Positions 47,516-59,428 are shown, counted from the first letter of the stretch. The stretch is 64,000 nt of DNA from Hysterangium stoloniferum (GCA_015178975.1 WHVD01000059.1:310001-374000), one strand, 5' to 3'. A program made the numbers and translations. The notes: generated by a model not told the origin, from the sequence alone.

Positions 47516-48354
47516 TGTTAAGGGTGCATACATGGAGGGTTTCCAGAGAAACCTGCAGGAAATCCAGTAGGACTTGGCTTCAGCTTATAGGCTGCACCCT
47601 CGCAAAATCATGTTGTCCAATTTCAAACAGGTGGATGGGAATCCCAGGGAATCTGGGTGGAGTTCATGGTTCGAGGGGTCGTAGGTCAGAGGTCATGGGT
47701 CGAGAGGTCAGGGAGTCGAGATAAATAAGTCAGAGGTTGAGTGATAGATGTGTCGGAGCCCATGGGTTCTGACTAGTGAGAGCGGTGTAATTCAAAGAGG
47801 AGTTTAAGCAGAAAATGTACTAGATTGCTGGGGAGAATCTAAGCTGATTTTCTGACTGGATTGTATGTACAACATCTGCCAGACTATATGGACTGTGGAA
47901 TGAATAACATACCAAATCCAGTAATAATGAAATGAAACTAGCAAAACATAAAATGGGATAAGTAAACACCAAATTTGGTGTTAGGAATGGGACGGAACGG
48001 AGCAGAGTCCGAATTGTGACAAATCATAAACCATAATGGGAAATGGAGTGGGAGTGGAGTCCGAATTGTGACAGGTCATTAGACTAAAATGGGAATGGGG
48101 CTCAGTTAGAGGGATGATGGGTTTTCCAAGCAGGGTCCCGTGACTGATGCATGGGACGAGGTCAGACATAGACAGGGATGGAGTCCGGTGGGTATTCCAG
48201 TGACTGATACACGATGTAATGAAGTTGAACGTGGACAAGTCTGACATACATACAGAGTCCGGTGGGAATTCCAGTAAACTAACAATTGGTGCATATAGGG
48301 CACAGGTGCGTATAAGTTAGTGCCCAGAGTCTGGCGGGAATTCCAGTCATAACA
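47516..48354 (-). mobile_element. Solo LTR, family A, copy 2, inside G1 integrase C-terminus
   Basis: 839 bp, TGTTAAGGGTGC to CAGTCATAACA, perfect duplication AAAAG at 47511-47515 and 48355-48359. It splits G1 pol between GDHVFVK and the AQFF-type residues that normally follow directly. Compared with copy 1, many CpG sites read TpG or CpA. Confidence 0.93.
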
Positions 48355-48952
48355 AAAAGCACAATTCTTCTGAATTACCCAACCTTCCAAAAAACTTGCT
48401 GAGAATTTCTTAGGTCCTTTTGAGATTATACATAGCACAAGCTGGCTCACTTTCCTGGACTCTCCGACTTCCTGATAGTATGCAAGCAGTTTATCCCTTT
48501 TTCCACATTTCCATGTTAGAGCCTTGTATTCCTAACAACATCCTGGAATGTATTCAACCTGCACCTTCCCTGGTCATCATTGATGGAGAACCTGAATTTG
48601 AAGTTTCCAAGATTTTGGACTCTAAAATTGACAATTGCCAACATACTTGTAAATTGCTCTATTTAGTCAAATGGGTAGGCTATGAAGGTACCAATGAAGA
48701 AACTTCATGGATATTGGCTATGGAACTTGGGCATGCTATGGAAATTGTAATTAACTTCCACACCACTTATCCTAGTAAACCTGGACCTTTATTGGCACTC
48801 TGATCTCCATTCCCTGTCTGCTTATTCCTGAGCTTTTCCAATCATTTCCGACACTTCCAATATTACTTTCTTTCACAGAAGATTTTCAAAGTTACACCAA
48901 GAGATTTTTTGTGCAAGCCAATTAAGTAAAAAATAAAACTACTTCAATGTCT

Positions 48953-50555
48953 TGTTAGGATACATACAGGGCAGGTCTCCGGAGAAACCCACAGAATATC
49001 TGGTAGGACTTGGCTTCAGCTTATAGGCTGCACCCTTGCTAGATCGTGTTGTCCAATTTCAGACAGGCAGACGGGAATCCTGGGAGTCTGGGCGGGGGTC
49101 GTGGGTCGGGGGGTTGTAGGTTGGAGGTCATGGGTCGTGAGTCGAGATTGGTGAGAGAGATATGTAGATGCGCCGGAGCCCATGGGCTCCGACTAGTGTG
49201 AGTGGTATAAGGTAGGCATCACTTTAGTTTGGCACCTGTTTATGTAAGCAAAAAAGTGACCTACTCGCACTCCTTTCTGTGCTTCCACAACATAGATAAT
49301 TTGTAATTAAAGCCCAGGGAAGTGGAGTTGGGATCCATTCCTCCAGTTCTCAGGTTTAAAACTTGAAAAATAATTCACCCTTGCCAAGTAGTAGGACTTA
49401 CAAATTTTAACTTTTTTTTTGAGTCTCTGAATGCTTAAAAACTCGTTTCCATGTGATTCTGAGATTTTCAAAATTTGGCAAGTGTCAGTATTGGCCGCTT
49501 ACATAATCATCACGTGATATATTGGGCAGCCTTGTTTTAAGGGCCTAAAATTGGGAAAGAAAACTGTATTAAATTCAAATATATGTACTTATCTTACTTA
49601 CATGAAAATTCTCCTAAGAAAAAGAGGGTATAGCTGCACATGTACTTGTGCAGTAAGCTGTGCACTTGATCACAGGCCACATTACATAAGCAGCACAGTG
49701 GCAAATGCGCAGTTGCACAGTTCTACTACCATGCCTCAGAAGTCTAAAGCTGCACAATCTCGCATCAAAAACCTTGGATCAACAAAAGATACCATGGCCA
49801 TCGTACATTACCTCCAATCATGCTTGCACAAGTACAGCAAGCTCAAATTAATATGCCTGTAGCATTATAGTGACTCCAATTCATTTTTTGACTTCATAAT
49901 AAATTTTTCAAAAATTTGATTTGCAAATTTGGCCGCTCTTGGTGCTTAGTAATATGATTACATAAGGTGCTGAACTAAAGTGATGCCTACCTTAATTCAA
50001 GTAGGGTTTTAGAGTGGAAAATGTATTAGATTACTGGGAGGAATCTAAGCTGATTTTCTGACTGGATTGTATGTACAACATCTGCCAGTTTAAATAGACT
50101 GTGGAGTGAATGTCATACTGAATCCAGTAATAATGAAATGAAACAAGCAAAACATAAAACGGGAATAGTAAACACCAAATTGGTGTTAGGAACGGGATGG
50201 AACGGAGCGGAGTCCGAATAGTGACAAATCATAAACCATAAGGGGAAACAGAGTGGGAGCGGAGTCCGAATCGTGACAGGTCATTTGACTAAAACGGGAA
50301 TGGGGCTCGGTTAGAGGGATGACAGGTATTCTGAGTGGGGTCCAGTGACTGATGCGCGGGATGAGGTCGGAAATAGACAGAGATGGAGTCCGGTGAGTAT
50401 TCTGGTGACTGAAACACAACGTAATGAAGACAAATGTAGATGAGTCTGATGTACGGAGTCCGGTGGGAATTCCGGTGAACTGATAATGGGTGCGTATAGG
50501 GCACGGGTGCATATAAGTTAGTGCCCAGAGTCCGGCAGGATTTCCAGTCATAACA
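48953..50555 (-). mobile_element. Solo LTR, family A, copy 3, carrying a nested MITE
   Basis: Ends TGTTAGGATACAT and CAGTCATAACA with perfect duplication TGTCT at 48948-48952 and 50556-50560. The total is 1603 bp; removing the 783 bp MITE and its TA leaves about 818 bp, the same as copy 1. So the LTR landed first and the MITE later. Confidence 0.93.
49210..49992 (+). mobile_element. Mariner-like non-autonomous element nested in LTR-A copy 3
   Basis: 783 bp with terminal inverted repeats AGGTAGGCATCACTTTAGTT and its inverse; the match extends with small gaps to about 39 bp (through GCACC and TTATGTAA). It is flanked by TA on both sides. The TA duplication and TIR are typical of Tc1/mariner. 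An internal open stretch (49551-49862) contains MPQKSKAAQSRIKNLGS. I recognise this, from memory, as like the N terminus of agaricomycete DDE transposases, which suggests an internally deleted derivative. Confidence 0.85.
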
Positions 50556-50560
50556 TGTCT

Positions 50561-50802
50561 CCAGTACCCCAAATCCCTGCTTCACCTCCCATCTCATTTG
50601 TAATCTCCATCCCAATTTTCACTCCCCTCACCATTTCCTGCACCTCCTCATCTTCACTTTTCTCCTGAAACCCACCTCTGCTCAACCATATCAACCAATG
50701 GACCATTTGGCTTGTCTTTTTCCTTATTGGCATATTTTTCAGAAACTGCAATTATGCTGATACTGACCATTACCTTCTCCAAGAATTCATTCTGTCTCTG
50801 GA
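50561..50802. other. Unassigned transposon-derived sequence
   Basis: A short piece between LTR-A copy 3 and LTR-B. One plus frame reads open for about 70 residues (for example NHINQWTIWLVFFLIGIFFR), but no family is recognised. It may be the continuation of the host element interrupted at 48952. Confidence 0.4.
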
Positions 50803-51574
50803 TGTGAAGAGTCAGGTAAATTACCACTCAATGTGTGAGCAATATCAACTTGTAACAGTGTGACAATGATATTGACTTCTTGGAGTAGTGGCAGTTAAAT
50901 GATATAATAGTTTAATACTCTAATGATTGAAGTAAGATTGACCTTCAAGGTGCGATCAGTGAGATGAATACTTAAGAAGGGAGATCAACCTCAAGGTGTG
51001 ATCAGACTGATGGTAATCAGAACTTGGATTGATTTAGAGACACAGTTGGGAAATACTTGTAAAGTGAGAGAGAGAGTAAGAGTAGTTTCACTACTATGAG
51101 AAAAGGACAGAATAGCTTCAAGATAAGTATTCTATTGTGTGAAGCCTGTCTGTAGAGACAAATCAAGTAGTAGCAAGCAAGTTTCAACCATTTCAGTGTG
51201 AAGCTCTGCTTACAGTTGAAATATAAGAATCTTAATGCAGATGTTATTGAGACAGAACCCCAAACCAATACTTGCATAGTGTGTTGAATGAGTAATGGTT
51301 GACCTGGATATATTAATATCTTACTGATGACTAATCATCTCAGTAGTAACTGGTTCTTAATAGAACTACATACTCTTAATGGCCTGATAGCTCAGGGGTT
51401 AAGAGCACTAGACATGTAATCCAAACTTAGTGGTCGCTGGTTCAAATCCAGCTCAGGTCAATATTTTCACCCTGCTTATGTAATTCTTACATAGTGCAGG
51501 CAGTGGTTGTCGGGATTAAAAGTGTCTTGTCTATTGTGACTACTATGGTTACAAGTGTCACTGTTGTGGATACA
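50803..51574 (+). mobile_element. LTR family B, left copy (plus orientation)
   Basis: Starts TGTGAAGAGTCAGG and ends GTGGATACA before TGG. It is homologous in inverted orientation to 54593-55160: shared TTACCACTCAAT, GATTGACCTTCAAGGTGCGAT, ATTTCAGTGTGAAG and GTTGTCGG tracts. It contains the tRNA-like sequence at 51381-51459, which the right copy lacks. Overall identity is moderate, so this is an old element. Confidence 0.7.
51381..51459 (+). tRNA. tRNA-like sequence, anticodon region TGT (Thr-like), possible pseudogene
   Basis: The acceptor arms GGCCTGA and TCAGGTC pair with one wobble. D arm GCTC/GAGC, A box TAGCTCAGGGGTTA, T arm GCTGG-TTCAAAT-CCAGC, B box GGTTCAAATCC. The anticodon stem CTAGA/CTTAG is imperfect, with an enlarged loop of about 13 nt (CATGTAATCCAAA), consistent with a 6-nt intron-like insert after position 37. 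The base before TGT is A, whereas position 33 is U in nearly all tRNAs. It lies inside LTR-B and may be a captured or decayed tRNA. Confidence 0.6.
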
Positions 51575-51828
51575 TGGACCTTTGCACTACTAAATGTAAG
51601 ATATATCTGGTGTTTGGAGTGAAGGAAAAATAATATAAAGTATAGAAAAAATAAAGAATCAAAGTAATACTCAGTTCCCAGAGTATTGTGCTGTTTGCAG
51701 CCAATCCTTCACAGTGCCCCCCAGTTTGAAGGGCTATGTCATGCAAAATCCTGTAGTTTACTAGGGACTCCACCCCACACTTCCTTGTTGGAGCCTCCCA
51801 GCTGTAGAATTGCTTGTCCCCATTCCTC

Positions 51829-53820
51829 TCATTTTCTATGAAGTGGCTCTACAATATTGCAGATCTTGAGGTCACACAAGTTGGAAGGCAACTGTTCCAC
51901 TTTGTGTATTGTGGATATCCAATGACCATAAGCCTTTTGTTGTGTCCTAATGATGGCATGTATCCTATCAGCTGGATTGAGGGCTAGTTGTGAAAGGATA
52001 AGGGGTTGTTGGGGAGCATCACCATCCACAGTTCCTTCATTGTGGTCCACTTGAATATTGTTAGCCAGTAGTAACTCTTCAAGTATGTCAATGAGATTGG
52101 TGAGAGGGGTAGAGGTAGAGGTTTCTGGAGGGATACAAGGGGAGGTCACTGTCAACTGCCTGAACAGGGATAGTTTAATTCCCAAGATGAGTCCCTTCAG
52201 CCTTTCCACTTCCGCTGCATCATCAAAAAGCAAGTAAAAGTCACACATGGTCTTGTCCAGTGGTGCTAGCCCTTTGCAGTTGCTTACTTTCCCTTCAAGT
52301 AAGGGCTGTTGCAACACCAGTAGCAACTGGCCTAGGACTGTCATGATGGTGAACTGTGCTGAGTGGTAGTTGATGGCTATTCACAACCAAATGCCATGAT
52401 TGGGTGCATTTTGTACCATCAATGTCTCCTCAATCTCCATTTCATTTGTGTCTGGGGCCCTTTGCTTTCCTTTTGCCATCTCACTGAGGGGAATGGGGGT
52501 AAGGGGTGACTTGATAGCTTGAGGATAACTTGTGATAGTATCATCAATTGGTCCCAGTTGGTGCAGGTCCATGAGGTCTTCATGCAGGATGGTGGGGGTT
52601 GACAGTGAGGGGTTTGGAAGAAGGCTTCCAAAGGGTGAATAGTTGGCTAGAGAAGGAGGAGAGGAGTGGATGGGGGTAATAACTTATGATGAGGAAGTAG
52701 CTGGGACAGAGCATACGGTGATGGGGGGTTGGACAGGGTTTCCAGTACTGGGATGAGAGGGAGTTCAGGAGAATGTTGTGGCAACAGTGGTAGGGGTGCT
52801 CATGACTTGGGTCGGTGAGTCATTGGAGGAGGAAGAGTGACTGAAGTAGGGTGCATGATGATGGGGTTTTGAACAGAACTTCCAGCATTGGGGGGTAATC
52901 AAGGTTCTGCTCAGTCGGTACCCTCTCCATACTCTGGTTGATGGTTTAAGTGCCCTTCTTTGATTAGGGTCACTAGAGGTGAAGTGGATTGGCACTGGCA
53001 GTAGAAACCCCTCATGCAAATCCTCCCCTAAATACTTTAGCTTGTATCGAGGGTTGACCAAATCATCATCTTCCGAGTCCAAAGAGGAGTCAATAGGGCC
53101 TACTTGGTATTTTTTCTGCAACAGCCCTCACTGGAAGGTGGCTTTGGGGGGTAACTCCCTTCCATCTCCTTGAGTTAGCTGGATACTCCTGAGTTTGATT
53201 CACCTGTTCAACTCCCAATTGTAGAACATAGTGCCATCCTTCTCCTTCTGACTTTTAGCTCCTACTGTACATATGCATGGCATTCCATTATCACTCTCTG
53301 CTGTTTCTGTGAAGTCCACCCATTTTTCTCTGGGGGAAGGGGAAATATTCACAATTGAGATGTGGCCTTCTGGATTCTTTCCTCCCTTCTTTGTACCCTT
53401 GAGGGTACACCCACTCGTGCTCCTCTTGCTTTGCAGTTTCATAGAAATCCTCCCTCCTTTCTCTTTTACATTTCTTCTGCCCCTGTTGACTTCAAGTGTT
53501 GCATTCCTCATTTTGGTGACGCTTCCGAGCATCTTCTTCTGGGGAGGGGGTTAGGAAGACTTGATTGAGAGGTTCTTTCCAGGTAACTTCCATCAAACCC
53601 CAAGGTTTTGAAGAAGAATTCCAGGAGCCTGAGGGGGAAGTCTCACAATGAGGGGCAGTGGACTCCACCCTTTTGGTGTGAGGTGACTCTTGAGAGTCAT
53701 AAGCCACTCTCTAGATCTCAGAGAAGAATACTGGGGATTAGAGAAAGGGGCCACATGATAAGAGATGACATGCTTGACCTTTTTGGTGCAAGGTGGCCTT
53801 TGAGAAGTGCAGGGACTCAA
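51829..53820 (-). other. Unknown ORF cluster between inverted LTR-B copies
   Basis: Several minus-strand open stretches: 53820-53593 (with SQRPPCTKKVKHVISYH), 53532-53200, 53121-52765 (starting MQKKYQVGPIDSSLDSED), 52572-52381 and 52344-51829. The last has 171 residues with LGQLLLVLQQPLLEGKVSNC and AAEVERLKGLILGI. Ser/Pro-rich linkers separate them and stops lie between. No RT, protease, zinc knuckle or transposase motif is visible. Both the position and the style suggest retroelement-borne protein, perhaps a gag or a captured gene, but I cannot name it. Confidence 0.4.
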
Positions 53821-54592
53821 TGGCAGGTACTCATGGGATTCTCTTGAAGTTGGGGAATTTGGGTCTTGTGTTGGGTGGTTGTGACATGTTGCAAGTGCAC
53901 CAGTGATATGTGGTGGTGATAGTTAAAGAGCAGGAAGAGGTTAGGAAAATTTTCTTTTAAGCAATTTTACATTTTGTGTCCTTAGGGATTTGTACTCCAC
54001 TTGGTTACCAGAATGAGGTGGTGAGGTAATGGGTCAAGGATTGGTGGTTGTGAGATTGGAGTGAGGTAGCTAGATCCAGATCCAAAGGAAAAGAAAGAGA
54101 AAGGAAAATTAAAATAATATAATATAGAATAAGATAAACTGTGACTCAAAGTTCTCAGAAAGGGAGGAATTCCTGGTCATTGGCAGGACTGCATACATCC
54201 ATCATTTAGATCCGGTACAATGCCTTGTATGCTCTGAGTAGAGCAGGAGCATTTCAGAGGTCAGTGTCCTTCAGCCAGGATCCTCTTCTGGTCCCCATAA
54301 CCCTTCCATCTGATTTGGAAAAGCAGGTGATTTCAAAGTTTCTTGTGGCCAGTAATGGCTTCAACTTCATATTCTTCCTCATTTGAATTCAGTTTTCTAG
54401 GGTTTTTAAACAATTCTCTTTGACTGAATTTGTGAAGGATAGGTCACATAGGAGGTGTGACTAAAGACTCTAAGCCTTACCCTTTAGCCACTTTATATTT
54501 CCATTATTTCTTTTATGTTTTATACTTTTATTTCCTTCTCTATCACTCATAAATATGGGCCATATTCCCTTTTTTATTAGTTCGAGAGTCCA

Positions 54593-55160
54593 TGTATGCT
54601 TGTGGGCACTCTAGCCCACAAGAAGTATGTGCATGTCACAGTAGTAGTCACACGAGAGAAACTTAGACACTTTTCAACCCCGACAACCATCACCTGCAAG
54701 ATTCAAGTACTGGTTCGGGGTATCGTCTAACAAGACTCTTTCTCTTTCTCTTTCTCTTTCTCTTTCTCTTTCTCTCACTCTCACTCTCTCTCTCATCTCC
54801 AATTACATATCCATAACGACTCTTCACACTGAAATAGTTGAAGTGCGTTATTACTAATCAGCTCGACTTCAAGTTATCACTTTGCACAGTAAGAACATCC
54901 AGTGTTGCTCACTTCTCTAGATTATTCTTCCCTTCTCATGATAAACTCCTTCCCTTATCTACTCAGCCATCAGGCCAACTAGCTACACAGTTGGATCACA
55001 CCGTAAGGTCAATCAGCCCTTGTAATTACCTACCAATCGCACCTTGAAGGTCAATCGTAATCTACAATTTACTATCTAAAACTACTAGTCGATCGTTCTT
55101 CACACTATTGTTAGTTGATAACAATCGCATATTGAGTGGTAAACTACTCGACTCTTTACA
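54593..55160 (-). mobile_element. LTR family B, right copy (minus orientation), probable 3' LTR of G2
   Basis: On the minus strand it starts TGTAAAGAGTCGAG and ends AGCATACA before TGGACTC. It directly follows the integrase end of G2, so it can serve as that element's 3' LTR. It contains the (TTTCTC)n microsatellite at about 54737-54796, which is absent from the left copy. Confidence 0.65.
54737..54796. repeat. (CTTTCT)n / (CTCTCA)n microsatellite
   Basis: About six CTTTCT hexamers run into CT/CTCA repeats; pure pyrimidine on the plus strand. Confidence 0.95.
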
Positions 55161-55462
55161 GAATTCCTCAGGGGAAGAATGGTACTTTTTAAGACGGCTC
55201 TGATTAATAACTGGGTGCATTTGGTACTCTGGGGAATTTTGAGTCAGAAAACTTGAGACTTAATCTTCTCCATAACTTTGAATGGCCCAATTCGTCTTTG
55301 AATTAGTTTCCTCCCACTTCCTTTGATCTTCACAAGTTCTAAGGAGTGGGGATTGACTAACACTAGATCTCCTTTGGAGATCTCTTCAATGGGTTTTTGA
55401 TGCTTGTTGTAAGATCATGCTTGTGTTTCCTGTGCTTGAGCAATTGAATCCCTTGCCATCTG

Positions 55463-57753
55463 TCAGTGATTTTCCAATTCTAAAATCCATGAGTCTGTCA
55501 TTGGGCTTTCTGACAGTTCCCAAGGAATCACAGGATCATCCCCTCCTAGGACTCTGGACATCCCTCTGGGTAAGTACCCCATCAAGAGGAAGGCTGGCAT
55601 GTAGTTAGTTGAGCTGTGGATGGTAGAATTGTAAGTGTGGGTCACTACCAAAATCCATTTCGACCATTCCTCTTTGGATGATGAGCAGTAAGCTCTCAAC
55701 ATCTGTTCAAGGGTAGCATTCATATTTTCAATCTGTCCATCCATTTGAAGGTGGTGCAAAGAGGAGATGGAAAGAGTGGTTCCATAAATCCTACAAACTT
55801 TCCTCCAAAACCTACAGGTCTATCTTTTGTCTCTATCACAAATGATCCTAGATGGTAATCCAGCTGCTACTCAGCTTACAAAAATCTGTGCAAATCCTTC
55901 AGCAGACAGATTCAAAGAGGTGGATTCACAGATTACAAATTGCATTAGTTTATTGACTGCTACAAAGATGGCAGAGTAAGAGTCACTTCTGGAAATCAGT
56001 AGTCCTGTTATGAAGTCCATTGAGATGACTTCAAATGGCTTGAATGGCACATTGGCAGGCCTAAGGGCCCCTTGTGGGGCTGTGTGATTGACCTTAGTTT
56101 TTTGGCAGATGTTGCAACTGTGAGCATACACCATACAGTCTTGTAGCATTCTGGGCCAAAAGAAATGATCCTTCATGAGCAAAAATAGTCTGTGCCCCCC
56201 AGTGTGAGCTCCCTTGAATGGATTATTGTGTATTAGTTTTAGTATTGCATTTGTCATGTTATTGGGCATGCAGATTCGACTTTTCCAGTCCGAATTGTGG
56301 AAATATAACAATCCTTCTTTACTGATGAAGTAGTGTAACAGAGTGGCTACGGCATTTGGAGAAACTGAGTCCTAAATATATGTAGTAGCTGGCTCCTGAA
56401 CACAGGGTCCTTTCTATATCCTTCTAAGAATTCCTTCAGATATTTCTCATCCAGGCTGATAAGTAATTGTGGGTTATGGGAGGTGAATAGTGACTCATCC
56501 ACTTCATCATCTCTGGGAAGGTTATGTAGGTCCCATGCCATTTGTGGGACCATCTTCAGGGTTCTGACAGGTTCTACCAATTCCTGTTGTGTAATGAAGA
56601 TGGCTCTTCTAGCTGGTGTGTCTGCCCAAGGTTTTTCCTTAGTTCCCTTGCTGAGCAAGGTTGACACAATTGTTGGAAGTTTATCTCGGGCTAGGCTTAC
56701 TGAGCTGGATGCTTGCAGTAGCCTAGATAGGGGGTCGACATTACTATGTACTCATCCAGCACAGTGTATGATCTCCAGTCCTGGATATGCTGCATACACT
56801 GCCCCCCATGTGGCCAGTCATCAATTGGTGTTTTTGTATGATTTGGCCCATTGCAAAGTGGCATGGTCCATGATGAGAAGTACATGCTCTCCTTCCAGGA
56901 ATGGCTGGAAGTGAACTAGACCCTCCTTGGCTGCTAATGCTTCCTATTCCACGGCAGAGTAATTGCATTCTGGCTTCTTGAGAGTGTGACTCCAGTATGT
57001 GATGACATGCTCTACAGTAATGTAGGCATCCTCAAATAGCTGTGCCCAGGAGTCTGTCCAAGTGATTTCTGGTATGTCCTGTGGCTTTCTTAGTTGGGTG
57101 AAACCCCCTATATATTCTGGGTATGTTGAATCAAGTAGAAATCTGTTCAGATTGACAGATCCATTCCAAAGTAATACATATGTATTTAGAGGTACCAATG
57201 ATATACATATGCATGGAATGGACTATCTAAAGGTATCTATTTTTTAAAAGTGTTAGTGTTTCAAATTACTAATTTTTTTTATTGTCTACTCGTGTCCAGA
57301 AAGATTCTTTAGTTTGTAATGTATGAGAGCATTTAAAACTTTTTGAAAGTTTTAAAAACCAAATTATGTTTGAATCACATCCCAGATGTTTAAATGACCC
57401 TTTAGAGTATATTAGTACTTAATAGTTTTCAGATATCCTCCTAGGGACATTAATGTATCCCAATACTTTGGTGCTCCCAGTGAGTTGTATCAATCGTAGC
57501 TAAGTCCCTGTTTCAGTTTAGGTTGATCCTTCAGTTCCTGGTAGAATTCTTCTGACATGAGGGATAAATCTGCTCTGGTATCCAGTCTGATCTTGATGGG
57601 CTCTTTGCTGTTGGGACTCCCGATTTTGCCAAATATGTGCAGCACTGAGACACCAATGCTAGAGTACCCTCTAGGTGGTTCCCTCTTTTGATATACAATA
57701 GAGGTATCCTCCTTCATTAATTTACTAGCTTGGGGGTTTGTATCCTTGGTCAT
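55463..57753 (-). pseudogene. G2 pol remnant: protease, RNase H, integrase
   Basis: Protease-like LDTRADLSLMSEEFYQEL (57590 region; Asp-Thr-Arg rather than DTG/DSG). RNase H: VITYWSHTLKKPECNYSAVE and LIMDHATLQWAKSY. Integrase zinc-binding region GGHRLFLLMKDHFFWPRMLQ with CNICQKTK, core SMDFITGLL, and later DGQIENMNATLEQMLRAYCS. Stop codons and missing RT make it non-functional. Confidence 0.82.
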
Positions 57754-57919
57754 CTTCCTTCTTTCCTAAGGGCTAGTTGAGCATTCCAATGGAATTGTTG
57801 GTCTGGAATGTTTGAATCATCTTCACCCTCTGAATCTGACTCATCGCTAATGATGAGGTTGGGAGGCAACCATGGATTGAAGGGAAAGGTTTCTTCTCCT
57901 ACATTGTTTCTCGTGTTCT

Positions 57920-59428
57920 CTATAATGTATTGATTACTAGTATAATTAAGTTGGTTGAGAAATACTTCTTCATCAACAATTTCTTCAATGGAAGGTGATT
58001 TCTTGGGAAACTCTCAGGCCATGATAGACCTTCATAGTGCTGACAGTGCAATTTTAAATGGTCTCCCTTTTTCATGAAATCCTTATTGGATATAGGAATG
58101 TATACCTCCACAATTTCCTCTTTGTTATTTTCTGATTTCCCCTTGGTCACATCATCACTTTCAGGGGAAGAAGTATAAGTGGAAATAAAAATGGGTTCAC
58201 TCTCAGCATTATATACTCGTGCTCCTACATTTAATCCATAAACTGCCTCATACAGCCTTTGTTCCTCTGCCTCATCTGAGGGGTTCTGTCCAGAGCATTG
58301 GTTTAGTGAAACATAATGAGCCATTTTACCTGAATGAGGACAATCTATTTTGAAGTGTTCTGGGCTTCTGCAGATCCAACACTCCTTGGGGGGTCTGGCA
58401 TAGCTCCTTTTGTCACTTCTTTGGAAAAAGAGTTTCCCATGTTGTTTCCCTTGTGTTGAACTGGTTTTTATTGCACCCTTGCTTTCAACTTCACCTACAA
58501 GGACTTGATGAAGATGAGCAGAATCGGAGGATAAAGAAGGTCCTTGAATCTCAGTTTCCAGCTCTTCCTTCTCAGTGATCATAATTCTAGGTCAGGGGGG
58601 GGGGGGGGGGGGGTGAAATCTATCCCTGTGTGTTTGGTTCCAAGTGTTGATTAGAGCTTCCTGCAGGTTGTTGGCATGAGCTTGGAGGCTCATGACATCT
58701 TTGATTGATTGTCCTTGTATTAGGTATAGCCATTCCATAGGTAGGGTGAGGATTAGTCTACTAGTTTCCTCTTCTCGATCTTGATAAAATCCATGTAGAA
58801 AATGACAAAGCTTGACTCTCCTCTGAATGTACTGTACTGGGGTCTCTCAGTTGTGGGTAGGTTGATGGAATCTCATCTCTTCCCATTCTAAAAATAACAA
58901 TTCCTGCCAGCAAGTCCCTAATAAACCTTCAATAATGCTCCAGAGGAAAGTCCCATGGGATTGACTGAATTCAGTGTGATGCTCATGGTCTAGCATGCTC
59001 TACCAAACCTTGGCATTCCCCTTGAGTCTTTAGGGAAGGGCCATCCCTAATAGTGTAGTCATAGATTCAGAGATCTCAGACAGACTCATGATATCCATTA
59101 TATAATCCAAGGCCTTTGATTGTGAACTGTCATTTTTGGGGAGGTCTGACCACTTACACTTGAGATCATTGGTGTTCAAAGTCAGTGGTTTAGTGTTCAT
59201 GTGGGAGGCATGGATCCTGGAATTTCCTCCCATGGCTCCAGAAGCTCCTAGAGTCCTGTGACTTTGTCCTCCCCTTCCCCAATTGCCTCTAGAATCCATA
59301 TCACTGGAGCTGTCAGATGATCCATTGGGTGGTCCACCTGGAGAGAGAAATGGGTTTGATTGAATTAGCAGGGGTAAACACTGGGCATGACCTAGATATA
59401 GTGAGCCTCTCCCCAGCACCTGTCCCAT
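57920..59428 (-). pseudogene. G2 gag remnant with zinc knuckle
   Basis: Residual capsid text includes SSDSSSDMDSRGNWGRGGQS and, after a frame break, SIKDVMSLQAHANNLQEAL (about 58700-58640). The CX2CX4HX4C knuckle CWICRSPEHFKIDC lies in the 58582-57920 frame. A run of 19 G at 58595-58613 interrupts the frame between the two parts. Confidence 0.75.
58595..58613 (+). repeat. G19 homopolymer
   Basis: An uninterrupted run of 19 G on the plus strand inside the G2 gag remnant. The run length may be inexact because sequencing and assembly often miscount such tracts. Confidence 0.9.

Larger units (their letters stand above)
41010..48803 (+). mobile_element. Decayed Ty3/gypsy retrotransposon G1 (chromovirus type), riddled with nested LTRs
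   Basis: The order gag, protease, RT, RNase H, integrase, chromodomain runs on the plus strand. The 5' LTR is about 41010-41509, with a TATA-like CATATAAGC at 41408 and a primer-site-like GGTATATCAG at its end. The element is interrupted by LTR-C (43879-44603), a copia-like LTR with LTR-D inside it (45402-46174), and LTR-A copy 2 (47516-48354). All frames carry stops and frameshifts. No matching 3' LTR was found; the sequence after the chromodomain is broken again by LTR-A copy 3. Confidence 0.88.
42870..48803 (+). pseudogene. G1 pol remnant: protease, RT, RNase H, integrase, chromodomain
   Basis: Protease: LIDSGSTHCFVDTTFA near 42879. [20 protein letters not shown] near 43630, and after the LTR-C insertion [17 protein letters not shown] and the catalytic YLDDILVF near 44715. 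RNase H: VETDASNYA and the ISKLNYDIHDKELLAI stretch near 45220. Integrase: SGYYNINNTLGLI, FCKSCTTC, PWNSISMDFIKQLPS and LHFTSGYHPEGD (46.7-47.2 kb). The chromodomain (48570-48760) reads EVSKILDSKI, then LLYLVKWVGYEGTNEETSW. Internal stops replace expected Arg (CGA to TGA) in the RT (for example VDF stop GLNS). Tail domain 48420-48803 is still open. Confidence 0.88.
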
